From a virus, in IMG/VR virus record IMGVR_UViG_3300049432_000208, positions 1 through 32,701 of that record: a stretch of 32,701 bases of DNA. One strand, 5' to 3'. Position numbers and translations under genes: made by a program. Of this stretch, positions 1 through 6,793 are shown piece after piece. The notes under the pieces were generated by a model that worked only from the letters and a program-made list of their open reading frames with translations, was not told the origin of the DNA and made no database searches. Each line of letters opens with the position of its first letter. Within the stretch, counting starts at the first letter, position 1.

Positions 1-210
1 ATGAAGATCAAGGACAAAGGTAAATCACTCTACGCGCTCTGCCTCAAATCCACCGGCGAGCCGTCCGTCCGGGTACATGGCCGGAGGATGTTTACCGAAT
101 CGCAGGCTGCCTACATCAACGAGGATATTCTCAAGAACGCCTCAGTTGAATGGAAGCCCATCGAGGAGGGCAAGGACGGGCGCGAGGCGCTGCGTCGATC
201 TGCCAAGTAA
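1..210 (+). CDS. Hypothetical 69-aa protein, possibly 5'-truncated by the window edge
   Basis: The reading frame opens with an ATG at the first base of the window and runs to a TAA, so the ATG may be the true start or an internal Met of a longer gene; no upstream sequence is available to look for a ribosome binding site. The product is small, basic and soluble (Lys/Arg-rich at both ends), with no signal peptide or membrane segment and no motif I recognise. It lies on the same strand as the small genes that follow, which look like phage or accessory genes. Function unknown. Confidence 0.5.
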   Translation: MKIKDKGKSLYALCLKSTGEPSVRVHGRRMFTESQAAYINEDILKNASVEWKPIEEGKDGREALRRSAK

Positions 211-247
211 CTAGCAAGCAACTAACAAGTAACTATCAACCCTGAGC

Positions 248-292
248 TGAGGCCTTCGTCGCGCATATCGCCGGCGAGGGCCTCACTCTGTT
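248..292 (+). terminator. Weak hairpin, possible terminator
   Basis: TGAGGCC (248-254) can pair with GGCCTCA (279-285), followed by a short T-containing stretch (CTCTGTTT). The loop is long (24 nt) and the U-tract poor, so termination is uncertain. It sits in the only gap between the first two genes. Confidence 0.3.
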
Positions 293-314
293 TACCACGC
301 GGAGGATTCAATCA

Positions 315-815
315 ATGAATGGAATACCTGTCAGAATCGAACAACTTTTGCGCGATGGAAATCCGCCGCGCTGCCGCATGTCCACCTTTCTTCAATCTGG
401 TTCAGAGACTGTTATCACGCAGCCCGGCAGCCCGAATGAAACCATCATCAGGAGCGAGACAGGCAAAGGCATCACGATTATCTTTGTCACGCCCGACCCG
501 CTCAAGATAGACCTGCCAGCCAGCAGACCATCAACACCTGAAGTCGTAGCCGTCAAGGAATACAAAGAACTTCTGGCTGAAATCCGCGCGCGTGTGTTTG
601 AAGCGCTCGATCAGCATGAGAAGGGGCCGGAGCATCAAGGGCAACCGTGCTGGTCTGAGAGGTGCAACTTCATCGCCTTCATGTGTCACTCGCTCGGCCT
701 GAATCTCGAACATTTTTCAGTGATAGCTGAAGTGCTGGAAAGTTACGGCCACGATCATCACAAGCGGGAAGACGACGACGTGCTTGATGCGGAGGAGGTA
801 GGAAGCGATGCTTAA
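315..815 (+). CDS. Hypothetical 166-aa protein
   Basis: The start is supported by a GGAGG about 8 bases upstream of the ATG. The protein has a mixed N-terminal half with a short beta-like hydrophobic stretch (GITIIFV, near residue 53), a helical middle (about 80-100) and an acidic, His-rich tail (YGHDHHKREDDD). No known domain was recognised. Its stop codon overlaps the start of the next gene by 8 bp, which suggests translational coupling in one small operon. Small genes of this type are common in the non-structural part of phage genomes, but the function is unknown. Confidence 0.6.
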   Translation: MNGIPVRIEQLLRDGNPPRCRMSTFLQSGSETVITQPGSPNETIIRSETGKGITIIFVTPDPLKIDLPASRPSTPEVVAVKEYKELLAEIRARVFEALDQHEKGPEHQGQPCWSERCNFIAFMCHSLGLNLEHFSVIAEVLESYGHDHHKREDDDVLDAEEVGSDA

Positions 816-1302
816 ACAAATCACAGGCCGTTGTAAGTTCTGCAACGCTCCCATTCGCTGGGCGCGCCACAAAACCACAGACAAGCCAAACCCGCTCAAC
901 CCGCAACCCGTCCTCGATGGCAACATCCTGCTCGACCCGCAGCGCAACGTCTACGAGCAGCTCACCGGCGATGACCTCAGCCTCGCACGAGAGAAAAGGA
1001 TCAACCTGTTTCTCTCTCATGCCGCCACGTGCCAGCGTCAACCTCAGCGGGGCAGCGGTCGCACCTCCTACCCCGAAGAGATGCTGGCCTCCTGCTCCTC
1101 GCGCTCCGAGGCCGAAGACCTCAAGCGTGACATCAGTCAAAGGTTTCACCGTCCTCTCTATGTCGTCAACAAGCCGGAATACACCCTGCCTTTCCTCGTG
1201 ATGATAGATGAAGACTTGTCCGCGCCGGCGCGCGCAGAGATCAGGCAGTTCGTTGTCGAGTGGAAGAAGGTGCAGGAGGAAAGAGGGGTGGCCGCGATAT
1301 GA
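808..1302 (+). CDS. Small zinc-binding-type phage protein (CxxC ... HxxxC)
   Basis: This 164-aa protein has CKFC near residues 12-15, then W and K/P residues, and HAATC near residues 70-74. The order C-x2-C - long spacer - H-x3-C resembles small phage proteins in which a split Cys/His set holds one zinc. The C-terminal half (about 90-164) is helical and charged, with no catalytic signature. It overlaps the upstream gene by 8 bp and its TGA overlaps the ATG of the next mini-ORF (ATGA), so the three form a coupled set. Role unknown; DNA binding or protein-protein contact are inferences only. Confidence 0.6.
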   Translation: MLKQITGRCKFCNAPIRWARHKTTDKPNPLNPQPVLDGNILLDPQRNVYEQLTGDDLSLAREKRINLFLSHAATCQRQPQRGSGRTSYPEEMLASCSSRSEAEDLKRDISQRFHRPLYVVNKPEYTLPFLVMIDEDLSAPARAEIRQFVVEWKKVQEERGVAAI

Positions 1303-1421
1303 AAGAGAAGTTTCACATCATTTATGGACGGCGATGGTATGAGCGCGCCTGCTTCTTCATCCTCTAGCTGATCGCGTTGCCTTTCCTTTTTCTCACCATT
1401 CCTAAGCGCTGGCGGAAGTAA
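1299..1421 (+). pseudogene. 40-codon mini membrane protein interrupted by an in-frame amber codon
   Basis: An ATG overlapping the previous stop (ATGA) opens a frame of 22 codons ending in TAG at 1365-1367. Directly after the TAG the same frame continues for 17 sense codons (LIALPFLFLTIPKRWRK) to a TAA at 1419-1421. Read through the TAG, the product would be a basic N-terminus, a hydrophobic segment spanning the amber position, and a basic C-terminus: a typical tiny single-pass membrane protein. The simplest reading is a nonsense mutation (for example CAG to TAG). Amber read-through, or two meaningless short frames, are the alternatives. Confidence 0.4.
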
Positions 1422-1451
1422 CCTCCGGCAATCACACCACCACACAAACGA

Positions 1452-1491
1452 CTCGCCCGTGTCCGGGTTTGGCGACTAAGACACGAGCGAG
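1452..1491 (+). other. Strong intergenic hairpin upstream of the 82-aa membrane protein
   Basis: The arms at 1452-1463 and 1480-1491 pair over 12 positions with one mismatch (CTCGCxCGTGTC with its complement) around a 16-nt loop. No T-run follows, so this is not a classical terminator. It lies 40 bases before the start of the next gene and could be a leader RNA structure. Confidence 0.4.
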
Positions 1492-1531
1492 CCAACCATC
1501 AACCTCATTTCACCTTTTAGGAGACAAAGCA

Positions 1532-1780
1532 ATGGTCTGGAAAACTGTATCACAGAAGCGAACGGGCATCTCCAAGCCGCGATATATCACCTGGCATCAA
1601 CTGGTGGCATTCGTTCTCGGCATGGCGATGATGCTGTTCATCACATGGGGCTGGCACCAGAAGCTGCAACAGGATAAACGCGAATTAGTGGATGCGTTGA
1701 ACTGGGCAGTCCAGCGAGGAGTCAGAGCAGAAGGATTGCTGATTCTTTGCCGCCAGCAACAACAAGCCAAACCTCAATAG
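1532..1780 (+). CDS. Small single-pass membrane protein (82 aa)
   Basis: I chose the ATG at 1532 because AGGAG stands about 9 bases upstream; the frame stays open to a TTG at 1469, but that start has no ribosome binding site and would add a polar extension. The product has a basic N-terminal 20 residues, one clear membrane helix (about 26-42, LVAFVLGMAMMLFITWGW), then a Lys/Arg/Gln-rich helical tail that probably lies in the cytoplasm or forms a short coiled coil. Size and layout recall phage spanin or Rz-like proteins or small membrane morons, but no diagnostic motif is present. Confidence 0.6.
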   Translation: MVWKTVSQKRTGISKPRYITWHQLVAFVLGMAMMLFITWGWHQKLQQDKRELVDALNWAVQRGVRAEGLLILCRQQQQAKPQ

Positions 1781-1824
1781 CCAACCGGCTAAAGTTACTC
1801 ACTCACACATTGAAGGAGAATCAG

Positions 1825-2028
1825 ATGAAGCTCAAAGCTCTGTTAGCGATCTTACTGTGTGCGCTCGTTGTCAGCGCACAGGAAAAGCAACCAACCGTTC
1901 CATTAGCTCCTGCGGAGCGGGTCTGGAAAGACTCATTGATTCCAGACTGTTACGTGCGGTGCGAGTGCTACACCGACGCGAAAGGTGAGACGGTCTGCAT
2001 TACGTATTTGGTTTGTGAGCAGGACTAA
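1825..2028 (+). CDS. Cys-rich secreted peptide (67 aa)
   Basis: The ATG at 1825 is preceded by AAGGAG. The first 18 residues are a signal peptide (basic KLK, hydrophobic core LLAILLCALVV, cleavage after SA before QEK). The mature part of roughly 49 residues ends in a Cys-dense motif of pattern C-x3-C-x-C-x8-C-x5-C, suggesting disulfide bonds in the periplasm or outside the cell. A strong terminator follows 60 bases later. A decayed second copy of the Cys motif lies at 4127-4213. Family not recognised; a secreted small structural or toxin-like peptide are possibilities, not conclusions. Confidence 0.65.
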   Translation: MKLKALLAILLCALVVSAQEKQPTVPLAPAERVWKDSLIPDCYVRCECYTDAKGETVCITYLVCEQD

Positions 2029-2088
2029 AGGTGATTAGTCCTCCACAACATCATACCTAACGAGAGAACATCTCTCATGTGTCTTATC

Positions 2089-2122
2089 GGGCGGCAGGGA
2101 AATCCTTGCCGCCCTTTTATTT
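2089..2122 (+). terminator. Rho-independent terminator
   Basis: GGGCGGCAGG (2089-2098) pairs with CCTTGCCGCCC (2104-2114, one bulge) and is followed by TTTTATTTT. It ends the transcript of the Cys-rich peptide gene and insulates it from the nuclease gene downstream. Confidence 0.85.
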
Positions 2123-2178
2123 TCTCTGATAGTATCGCGCGCGCCTTTATCCTCAAATAGACGGAAGGAAAGCCCGCC

Positions 2179-3312
2179 ATGGACTTCATTGACCAACTCA
2201 ACACACTTGCAGCTAAAGTTCCTAAACTCTGTGATGTATTGCAAACCGAAGAGGCGACAAAGAACGCTCTGGTAATGCCATTTATTAACTTACTGGGCTA
2301 TGACATCTTCGATCCCACCGAAGTAATACCTGAGTTCATTGCCGATGTCGGAATAAAAAAGGGTGAAAAGGTTGATTATGCCATCAAGAAAGATGGTCAG
2401 ATCATCATGCTTTTCGAGTGTAAACACTGTGGCGGCGATTTGAGCATCAAGCACGCCTCGCAACTGTTTCGCTATTTCACTGTCACGGACGCACGGATCG
2501 GCGTGCTGACAAATGGCGTGGTCTATCGCTTCTTCACCGATCTCGAAGCCCCGAATAAGATGGACGAGAAGCCATTTCTTGAAGTCAACATGCTCGACCT
2601 CAATGAAACGGTAGTCGCCGAACTGAAGAAGCTGACGAAGCCTGCCTTCAACCTGGATGAGTTGATGACTTCAGCAGGTGATCTAAAATATACCCGCGAG
2701 ATTAAGAAGCTCATGGCCGAGCAGTTGGAAAATCCCTCAGATGAGTTTGTTAAATTCTTTGCGTCAAAGGTATTCGACGGGCCACTCACACCAACCCGGC
2801 GCGAGTATTTCTTCGGTATCACAAAGCACAGCTTTACTCAACTGGTGAATGATCGGATCAACGACCGCCTCAAGTCTGCAATGTCGGGTGTCGCTCTGCC
2901 TGATCCGGGTGCAGTTCAAGAGACAACACCGGAAGGAGGGGAAGATACCCGGCGAGATAGTATGATAGATACAACCGCTACGGAGCTTGAGGGTTTCTAC
3001 GTCGTAAAATCTCTATTAAGGGACGTGGTTGATTTGAATCGTCTGGTTTACCGTGATACACAAAGCTATTTCGGCATCCTTCTCGACGACAATAACCGGA
3101 AGCCCATTGCCCGGCTCTACCTCAACCGCGCCCAGAAGTACATTGGCGTCTTCAACGAGCAGCGGAAAGAGGAGAGGATCGCTATCCAGGACTTAAATGA
3201 TATTTATCAATTTGGCGATAAGATGCGCCGCGTCTTTGCTTTTTATGAGCAGGAGAAAAGCAGCGGCACATCTGAGGCTGAAAATGTAGCAGACGACCAG
3301 CCAGACGCCTGA
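2179..3312 (+). CDS. Stand-alone HsdR_N-type PD-(D/E)xK nuclease family protein
   Basis: A 377-aa soluble protein. Residues about 15-130 match the type I restriction HsdR N-terminal nuclease fold: Glu-rich first helix (EEATKNALVMPFINLLGYD), then D67 in KVDYAI and E80-C-K82 in LFECKH, the expected metal-binding D...ExK set. Family members (COG4748-like) lack the helicase part of HsdR and are often annotated as restriction endonuclease. Residues about 280-360 form a second alpha/beta domain (YFGILLDDNNRKPIARLYLN...KYIGVF) seen in the same family. No methylase or specificity subunit is nearby, so this is not a complete type I system. It may be an orphan nuclease used in phage defence or exclusion, which is inference. 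It has its own leader after a terminator. Confidence 0.75.
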   Translation: MDFIDQLNTLAAKVPKLCDVLQTEEATKNALVMPFINLLGYDIFDPTEVIPEFIADVGIKKGEKVDYAIKKDGQIIMLFECKHCGGDLSIKHASQLFRYFTVTDARIGVLTNGVVYRFFTDLEAPNKMDEKPFLEVNMLDLNETVVAELKKLTKPAFNLDELMTSAGDLKYTREIKKLMAEQLENPSDEFVKFFASKVFDGPLTPTRREYFFGITKHSFTQLVNDRINDRLKSAMSGVALPDPGAVQETTPEGGEDTRRDSMIDTTATELEGFYVVKSLLRDVVDLNRLVYRDTQSYFGILLDDNNRKPIARLYLNRAQKYIGVFNEQRKEERIAIQDLNDIYQFGDKMRRVFAFYEQEKSSGTSEAENVADDQPDA

Positions 3313-3366
3313 GATTGGAAGTAGGCATAGCTTATTAAGATTGTCAGATGTAAAGGAGTCCTCACA

Positions 3367-4110
3367 ATGAATCGTCTTGCATTGCAACTCAGCTTTATAT
3401 TCATTCTTTGCTCCTGCATATTTGCCCAGGAGCCAGCCCGCCAGACAGTCGCCATTAACTTTAAGGACACAGCTAAAAAAGCCATTGTTGGCACGCTCGT
3501 CAGTTTGGATATGGCGCAGGTTTCGATTGAGACGGATGAGGTTCGCAAGCTTGGGCTGAAGATTGATCTACAACAGGTGGCAAGCATTATCTTCTTTGAT
3601 ATTCCCATCAGCGCAATGCCAGATAAGCCTATTCCTATAGTCAACGCGGACATAGTCACCTGCGGAACGATGTCTATAAAACGGCCAGAGCTTCGTGATC
3701 TTCGATTAGGAATGCACTTCGTTGAAGTAAAGGCATTAAAACCGACGCTTCGCTTTACTAATTATACAAGTGAAGTTGGCGAGCAGGCTGCCATTAGTTT
3801 CATTCCCGAAAAGGGCGCTCGCTCGATACGGTTAGGGTTTTTAGACAGTCGCCTAACGTCCATCAAAGTAAGTTACGATGGCTCTGTTCCCTGGAATAGT
3901 GAGCAAGAGTTTCTTGCACGAATAGCGGACGCCTTTGGTCTGCCCAAGACTTGGGATGGTTTACTAAAGTGCGAAGGTTTGAGCTTTGAAGCTGATTATA
4001 ATTATGGGGTTTCGCCTGAAGTTCATTTGTATAGCCCAGATGCAGAACAAATAGTCAGGAAGCGTCGTGCCGATATTGAAGAGAAGAAGCGGCGAGAATT
4101 TAAGCCTTAA
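3367..4110 (+). CDS. Secreted or lipoprotein-like protein of unknown function (247 aa)
   Basis: An AAGGAG lies about 9 bases before the ATG. The N-terminus is a signal peptide (hydrophobic LSFIFILCSCIFA, then QEPARQ); it may be cleaved after IFA by signal peptidase I, or LCSC could act as a weak lipobox. Residues about 28-80 look beta-rich and recall small barrel domains (AIVGTLVSLDMAQVSIETD...LQQVASIIFF). The middle and C-terminal part (about 115-230) includes a hydrophilic alpha/beta region and ends in a charged helix. No catalytic motif is seen. It is followed by the remnant of a Cys-rich peptide and a terminator, the same arrangement that ends the cassette at 1532-2122. Confidence 0.6.
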   Translation: MNRLALQLSFIFILCSCIFAQEPARQTVAINFKDTAKKAIVGTLVSLDMAQVSIETDEVRKLGLKIDLQQVASIIFFDIPISAMPDKPIPIVNADIVTCGTMSIKRPELRDLRLGMHFVEVKALKPTLRFTNYTSEVGEQAAISFIPEKGARSIRLGFLDSRLTSIKVSYDGSVPWNSEQEFLARIADAFGLPKTWDGLLKCEGLSFEADYNYGVSPEVHLYSPDAEQIVRKRRADIEEKKRREFKP

Positions 4111-4126
4111 ATTGTTGCAAAGGAGC

Positions 4127-4213
4127 CATTCCTGTTCAGCGGCATGACATTGCTCAACCGGCGCGAAGGGTGAACCGCTGTGCGTCGTGTACTGGGTCTG
4201 TGAGAAGGACTGA
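4127..4213 (+). pseudogene. Decayed second copy of the Cys-rich secreted peptide
   Basis: The frame ending in TGA at 4211-4213 encodes AKGEPLCVVYWVCEKD, which lines up with AKGETVCITYLVCEQD at the end of the intact peptide at 1825-2028. The DNA aligns further upstream only if a 4-base deletion (AGAC after ATTCC) is allowed, and an in-frame TGA (4145-4147) cuts the frame. The AAGGAG ribosome binding site survives at 4120-4125, but the signal peptide and N-terminal half are missing, so a deletion between them is inferred. It is a clear dead paralogue, not a working gene. Confidence 0.75.
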
Positions 4214-4220
4214 AGAAACT

Positions 4221-4269
4221 AATAGCGGGAGCAGAAGACGACGGCGTTCTTTGGCTCCCGCTATTTTTT
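4221..4269 (+). terminator. Strong rho-independent terminator, probably bidirectional
   Basis: AATAGCGGGAGC (4221-4232) pairs perfectly with GCTCCCGCTATT (4254-4265), with an inner AGAA/TTCT pairing, and a TTTTT tract follows. It ends the plus-strand cassette. On the minus strand it lies directly after the 159-aa gene and could stop that operon too, though its T-tract there is interrupted. Confidence 0.85.
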
Positions 4270-4747
4270 ATGTCTGCGGATTGGTTTCAACAAGATAAGG
4301 GTCTATTTGTATTACACGGTCTTTAATTTTGACATAACTTTCTTCCGGAGATAGCGGCGGCGGCAAGGCTTTGTCATCGGCTCTTAAGGTTTCGACGATC
4401 TTCCTTGGAGGTTGCATCGCTGAGGCCAAGACCCCAATACTTCCAAGTGCGCTAAAACTGCCTTGGTATAAAGAACCCCCCGGAATAACTTTAGTCACAT
4501 ATGTTCGGCAAATTGATATTTTAGGTCTTATCTCGACGACCTCGACCCTCACTTTTTCCCGATCTAGCACGTCAAGAACTTCACTGGTTTCAGGGTCTAT
4601 TATTTCGAGAGGCTTCTCAGCCAGCACGGCGAACACCATTCCGAGCTTTACGCCCTTCTCTTGACCTATATTGATGGCTAATTCTCTTTCGTTGAGAATT
4701 TGTGCCACACGGCCCTCTAACATATCTTTCTTGGGTTTAATACTCAT
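4268..4747 (-). CDS. Beta-rich protein, FlgT C-terminal-like fold, last gene of the cyclase cluster
   Basis: A 159-aa protein without signal peptide or membrane segment. Residues about 10-85 (RVAQILNERELAINIG, GVKLGMVFAV, then V/E-rich strands) follow the pattern 'intrinsic function at a Gly-rich turn, then GMxFxV' seen in FlgT C-terminal-type small barrels; this assignment is from pattern only. The last third is Pro-rich and likely extended. Its ATG overlaps the stop of the upstream membrane-protein gene by 11 bp, so it was the final coupled gene of a minus-strand operon. The transposon upstream has probably cut it off from the operon promoter, unless read-through occurs. Confidence 0.55.
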   Translation of the reverse strand: MSIKPKKDMLEGRVAQILNERELAINIGQEKGVKLGMVFAVLAEKPLEIIDPETSEVLDVLDREKVRVEVVEIRPKISICRTYVTKVIPGGSLYQGSFSALGSIGVLASAMQPPRKIVETLRADDKALPPPLSPEESYVKIKDRVIQIDPYLVETNPQT

Positions 4748-5237
4748 TATCCTCTCCGGTTTTTGGCAGCAATACTGCCACAGTATATGGAGGCGGGGGG
4801 AGCACTGTTACCCCAGCTCTGTGTATGTAACCTAACCACAAGGAATTTAATCTCCCAACACACCGCGCTCGGTATTCGGCACGGAGCGACTCCGTAACCT
4901 CAAAGGTGCCCATAACAGCTCCATCGCTTACATCAAATACTTTTAGATGATCACCAATACTCAACTTAACATTTCCAGTTTTTTTGATCACAATATATGG
5001 GATTTCTCTGTGATATAAAACTCTATCTATCTCGACTGTGCTACCTGCTGTAAGTTGCCGGGTCAGGTCCAAGATAATATTTTTTGATTCTTCCAGCTCT
5101 GCTACCTTTTGATTTGCTAACCGGTAAACGTCCCCATAGTACTGAAGCCTCCTGAATATCACTGCTACGGCTTGTGAATAATGGATGATTCCATTGATTA
5201 TAAATGGCGAAACGATAACCGCCCCAAAGCTAATTAG
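4737..5237 (-). pseudogene. 3' part of a two-TM membrane protein gene split by the transposon
   Basis: This is codons 56-219 of a gene whose first 55 codons lie at 7822-7988. With the element and one CTAATTAG copy removed, the junction reads L-L-I-S-F-G in one frame, giving 660 bases and 219 residues. The fragment holds the rest of the second membrane helix (ISFGAVIVSPFIINGII), a short coiled coil (about 95-113) and a beta-rich domain (about 118-192, with LSIGDHLKVFD and a following MGTFEVTE strand), then a Pro-rich end. The GTG at 5162 could still start a 141-aa fragment without most of the membrane part. The beta domain resembles that of the next gene, so the two may work as partners; the function is unknown. 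Confidence 0.8.
5230..5237 (+). repeat. Target-site duplication, left copy (CTAATTAG)
   Basis: The 8-bp CTAATTAG next to the left inverted repeat is repeated at 7822-7829 next to the right one. Eight-bp duplications are the known product of IS1595-family transposition. The site is palindromic, which makes the terminal repeats look longer than they are. Confidence 0.9.
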
Positions 5238-5261
5238 GGTAATAATATCTTTGACTCACCA
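5238..5261 (+). repeat. Left terminal inverted repeat
   Basis: It begins GGTAATAATAT and ends TTGACTCACCA; it differs from the inverted right end only at positions 12 and 13. The outermost GG is typical of the family. Confidence 0.9.
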
Positions 5262-5309
5262 TACCTTAAATGATATGGTGACTCTAGTATCTCATTTCCT
5301 GTATAGTCT

Positions 5310-5342
5310 GCCGCGCGGCGTGGTAAAATACCAGAGCGGAGG
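5310..5342 (+). promoter_or_regulatory. Palindromic operator candidates before the TA cargo operon
   Basis: GCCGCGCGGC (5310-5319) is a perfect palindrome, followed by TGGTA-AAA-TACCA (5321-5333), a perfect inverted repeat that contains a possible -10 (TAAAAT). A GGAGG ribosome site follows at 5338-5342. The position is where a toxin-antitoxin operon would be autoregulated. No convincing -35 was identified. Confidence 0.45.
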
Positions 5343-5348
5343 CGCACG

Positions 5349-5780
5349 ATGGTTACGAAAAAGAAGCTCGCTAACAAGTCACCCAAGAAGTCTGGCAAGG
5401 CGCGTAATAGGATTCTAAAATCAGGTGAGCCGACATCTGCGCTGGTAAGAATTTCACAAGAGATTGAGACCGAACCTGACCGGAAAATCGGCCTCAAATA
5501 TTTTGTTCCGCCTGAACTTGAATATCAGTACGCTGATAATCTCAATGTTACCCACACCGAGAACGAGTTTATAATTTCTTTCGTCCAACTACAGCATCCT
5601 CTTGTTGCAACTAATGAAGAGATGAAGGCAGTTGATACTGTCTACGGCAAGTGTGTGGCTCGACTCATTGTCTCACCCCGAAGGATGCCAGCGTTTATTG
5701 AAGCAATGAGTAAGAATTTCAATAGATATATGGAAGAACTAAAATCTAGCATGGAAGCGGAAGAGGGGGCGGAGAAATAA
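5349..5780 (+). CDS. DUF3467 family protein, first gene of the transposon cargo
   Basis: A 143-aa protein with a Lys-rich disordered N-terminus (1-25) and a DUF3467-like domain (about 48-135): 'YADNLNVTHTENEFIISFVQL' is followed by 'VARLIVSPRRMPAFIEAMSKNFNRYME', the expected pattern of a beta strand, an N/HTxxEF motif and a helix. DUF3467 has no proven biochemical role. GGAGG stands 7 bases before the ATG, and the stop overlaps the next ATG (TAATG). Its place at the head of a toxin-antitoxin operon suggests a regulator or accessory antitoxin part; that is inference. Confidence 0.7.
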   Translation: MVTKKKLANKSPKKSGKARNRILKSGEPTSALVRISQEIETEPDRKIGLKYFVPPELEYQYADNLNVTHTENEFIISFVQLQHPLVATNEEMKAVDTVYGKCVARLIVSPRRMPAFIEAMSKNFNRYMEELKSSMEAEEGAEK

Positions 5781-6247
5781 TGCAAGATGAGGCTACAATT
5801 CGACAGCCCAACCGCTCCAATGGCAGAGGTGTTAGTTACGGCGAGCCGTCCCTAGCAGAAAAGGGCGTCTATGTTCTACGTCCTCATATCACGCGGAGGC
5901 AAACTGTCTTTATAGGAGAGGGCAGCATAAAAGTCGTAACGGAAGACCGGCAAGACTCAATCGCCACCCCAGAGAAAGAGATAAGGAAACAGTTCCGCGC
6001 TCTTGCTGCTAAGCTATGCAAAGAGCATCCGTCAATCAACATGAACCCAGAGGTTCTTAGGGGTGCGCCACGAATTGAAGGGACACGGCTGTCGGTTGGT
6101 ACGATTCTGGCGAAGCTATACATTTACGGAAACATTCAAGCTCTCGTAGAAGCCTACGAGCCTCACCTGAGCGAAGAGCAAGTTAAGGAGGCTATTGCCT
6201 ACGCTCAAGACTTCTTGGAGATAGCTTGTGGCTCAAACGAACCTTAA
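5780..6247 (+). CDS. DUF433-type antitoxin with long N-terminal extension
   Basis: 155 aa. The C-terminal part (about 84-148) is a clear DUF433 domain: I-x-MNPEVLRGAPRIEGTRLSVG, a helix-turn-helix-like region, then HLSEEQVKEAIAYA. Plain DUF433 antitoxins are about 75-100 aa; the extra 80 N-terminal residues (beta-rich, with a charged linker) are shared with some longer family members. It pairs with the DUF5615 gene downstream, which overlaps it by 20 bp. The likely role is to neutralise the toxin and repress the operon. The start ATG overlaps the previous stop. Confidence 0.8.
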   Translation: MQDEATIRQPNRSNGRGVSYGEPSLAEKGVYVLRPHITRRQTVFIGEGSIKVVTEDRQDSIATPEKEIRKQFRALAAKLCKEHPSINMNPEVLRGAPRIEGTRLSVGTILAKLYIYGNIQALVEAYEPHLSEEQVKEAIAYAQDFLEIACGSNEP

Positions 6248-6638
6248 GGTCATGGTTGACGAAGACCTTCTTGATAAACGAACAATAGCCGCCCTTCGTA
6301 GTCTTGGCTCGGCAGTCAGCGTAAAAACGATAGAAGAGTGTAGCCTAGCTTTAGGGACTAAAGATAAAATCTTAGTTGCTGCCACGAAGCGAAAACGGCG
6401 AGTGCTATTGACCGCAAATTACAATGACATTAACGAGTCTCGCTATAAGCCATGTGGACATGGCGGCATCATTCTAATTGATCACCCAAGACCTTCACCC
6501 GAAGTTGTATGCGCTCGTTTGAAAGCTTTTTGTAGGTCTGGCAAGAGGTCGCAAGCAAAAGGTCATGTTACATATCTAAGAGCGGATAAGTTCACCATTC
6601 ATAAGTTGCATGGTGAAAAGATTGAAGAGAGGTACTAA
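6228..6638 (+). CDS. DUF5615 PIN-like toxin
   Basis: 136 aa. The N-terminus has the PIN-like core: K-V-M-V-D-E-D (acidic pair near residues 11-13), an LRSLG helix, then D46 with K-D-K-I-L-V-A-A and R-R-V-L-L-T-A-N-Y-N-D-I. In family members this last motif usually reads TxDxDF; here TANYNDI keeps a single Asp, so the active site is slightly unusual. The GTG start at 6228 follows GGAG by 7 bases and overlaps the antitoxin gene. The predicted role is an RNase-type toxin, as for VapC relatives; activity of this variant is not certain. Confidence 0.75.
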   Translation: MAQTNLKVMVDEDLLDKRTIAALRSLGSAVSVKTIEECSLALGTKDKILVAATKRKRRVLLTANYNDINESRYKPCGHGGIILIDHPRPSPEVVCARLKAFCRSGKRSQAKGHVTYLRADKFTIHKLHGEKIEERY

Positions 6639-6793
6639 TGAGAAAGCAAACTGAAAATGAGTTGCAAAGCGAAGCAAACGCTTTCACTAATTTAACAAGA
6701 AAACTCTTAGCCGTCCCGAAGAAAGAAATAGACGATCAAAAAGCGAAATACGACAAAGGTAAAGAGCGGAAAAACGAAAAGCGGGCTAAGTAG
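6638..6793 (+). CDS. 51-aa charged protein, last gene of the cargo operon
   Basis: The ATG overlaps the toxin stop (TAATG). The product is a Lys/Glu-rich helical protein containing FTNLTRKLLAVPKKEID, a pattern (leucine-rich helix, then VPKxE) commonly found in small proteins encoded after PIN-type toxins. It could be a second antitoxin or an accessory protein. A 9-bp hairpin begins in its last codons. Confidence 0.65.
   Translation: MRKQTENELQSEANAFTNLTRKLLAVPKKEIDDQKAKYDKGKERKNEKRAK

Noticed and set aside
1469-1531. Longer TTG start for the 82-aa membrane protein
   Set aside because: No ribosome site; the extension runs through the right arm of a strong hairpin, while AGGAG fits the ATG at 1532.
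5229-5236. A 6-bp TAATTA duplication, or longer inverted repeats starting GCTAATTA
   Set aside because: The palindromic target makes several limits possible, but only the 8-bp CTAATTAG gives a family-typical duplication size and an in-frame repaired gene.
5163-5270. Frameshifted start of the 141-aa gene from the ATG inside the element's end
   Set aside because: The apparent alternative start belongs to the left inverted repeat; the real N-terminus is on the far side of the transposon.
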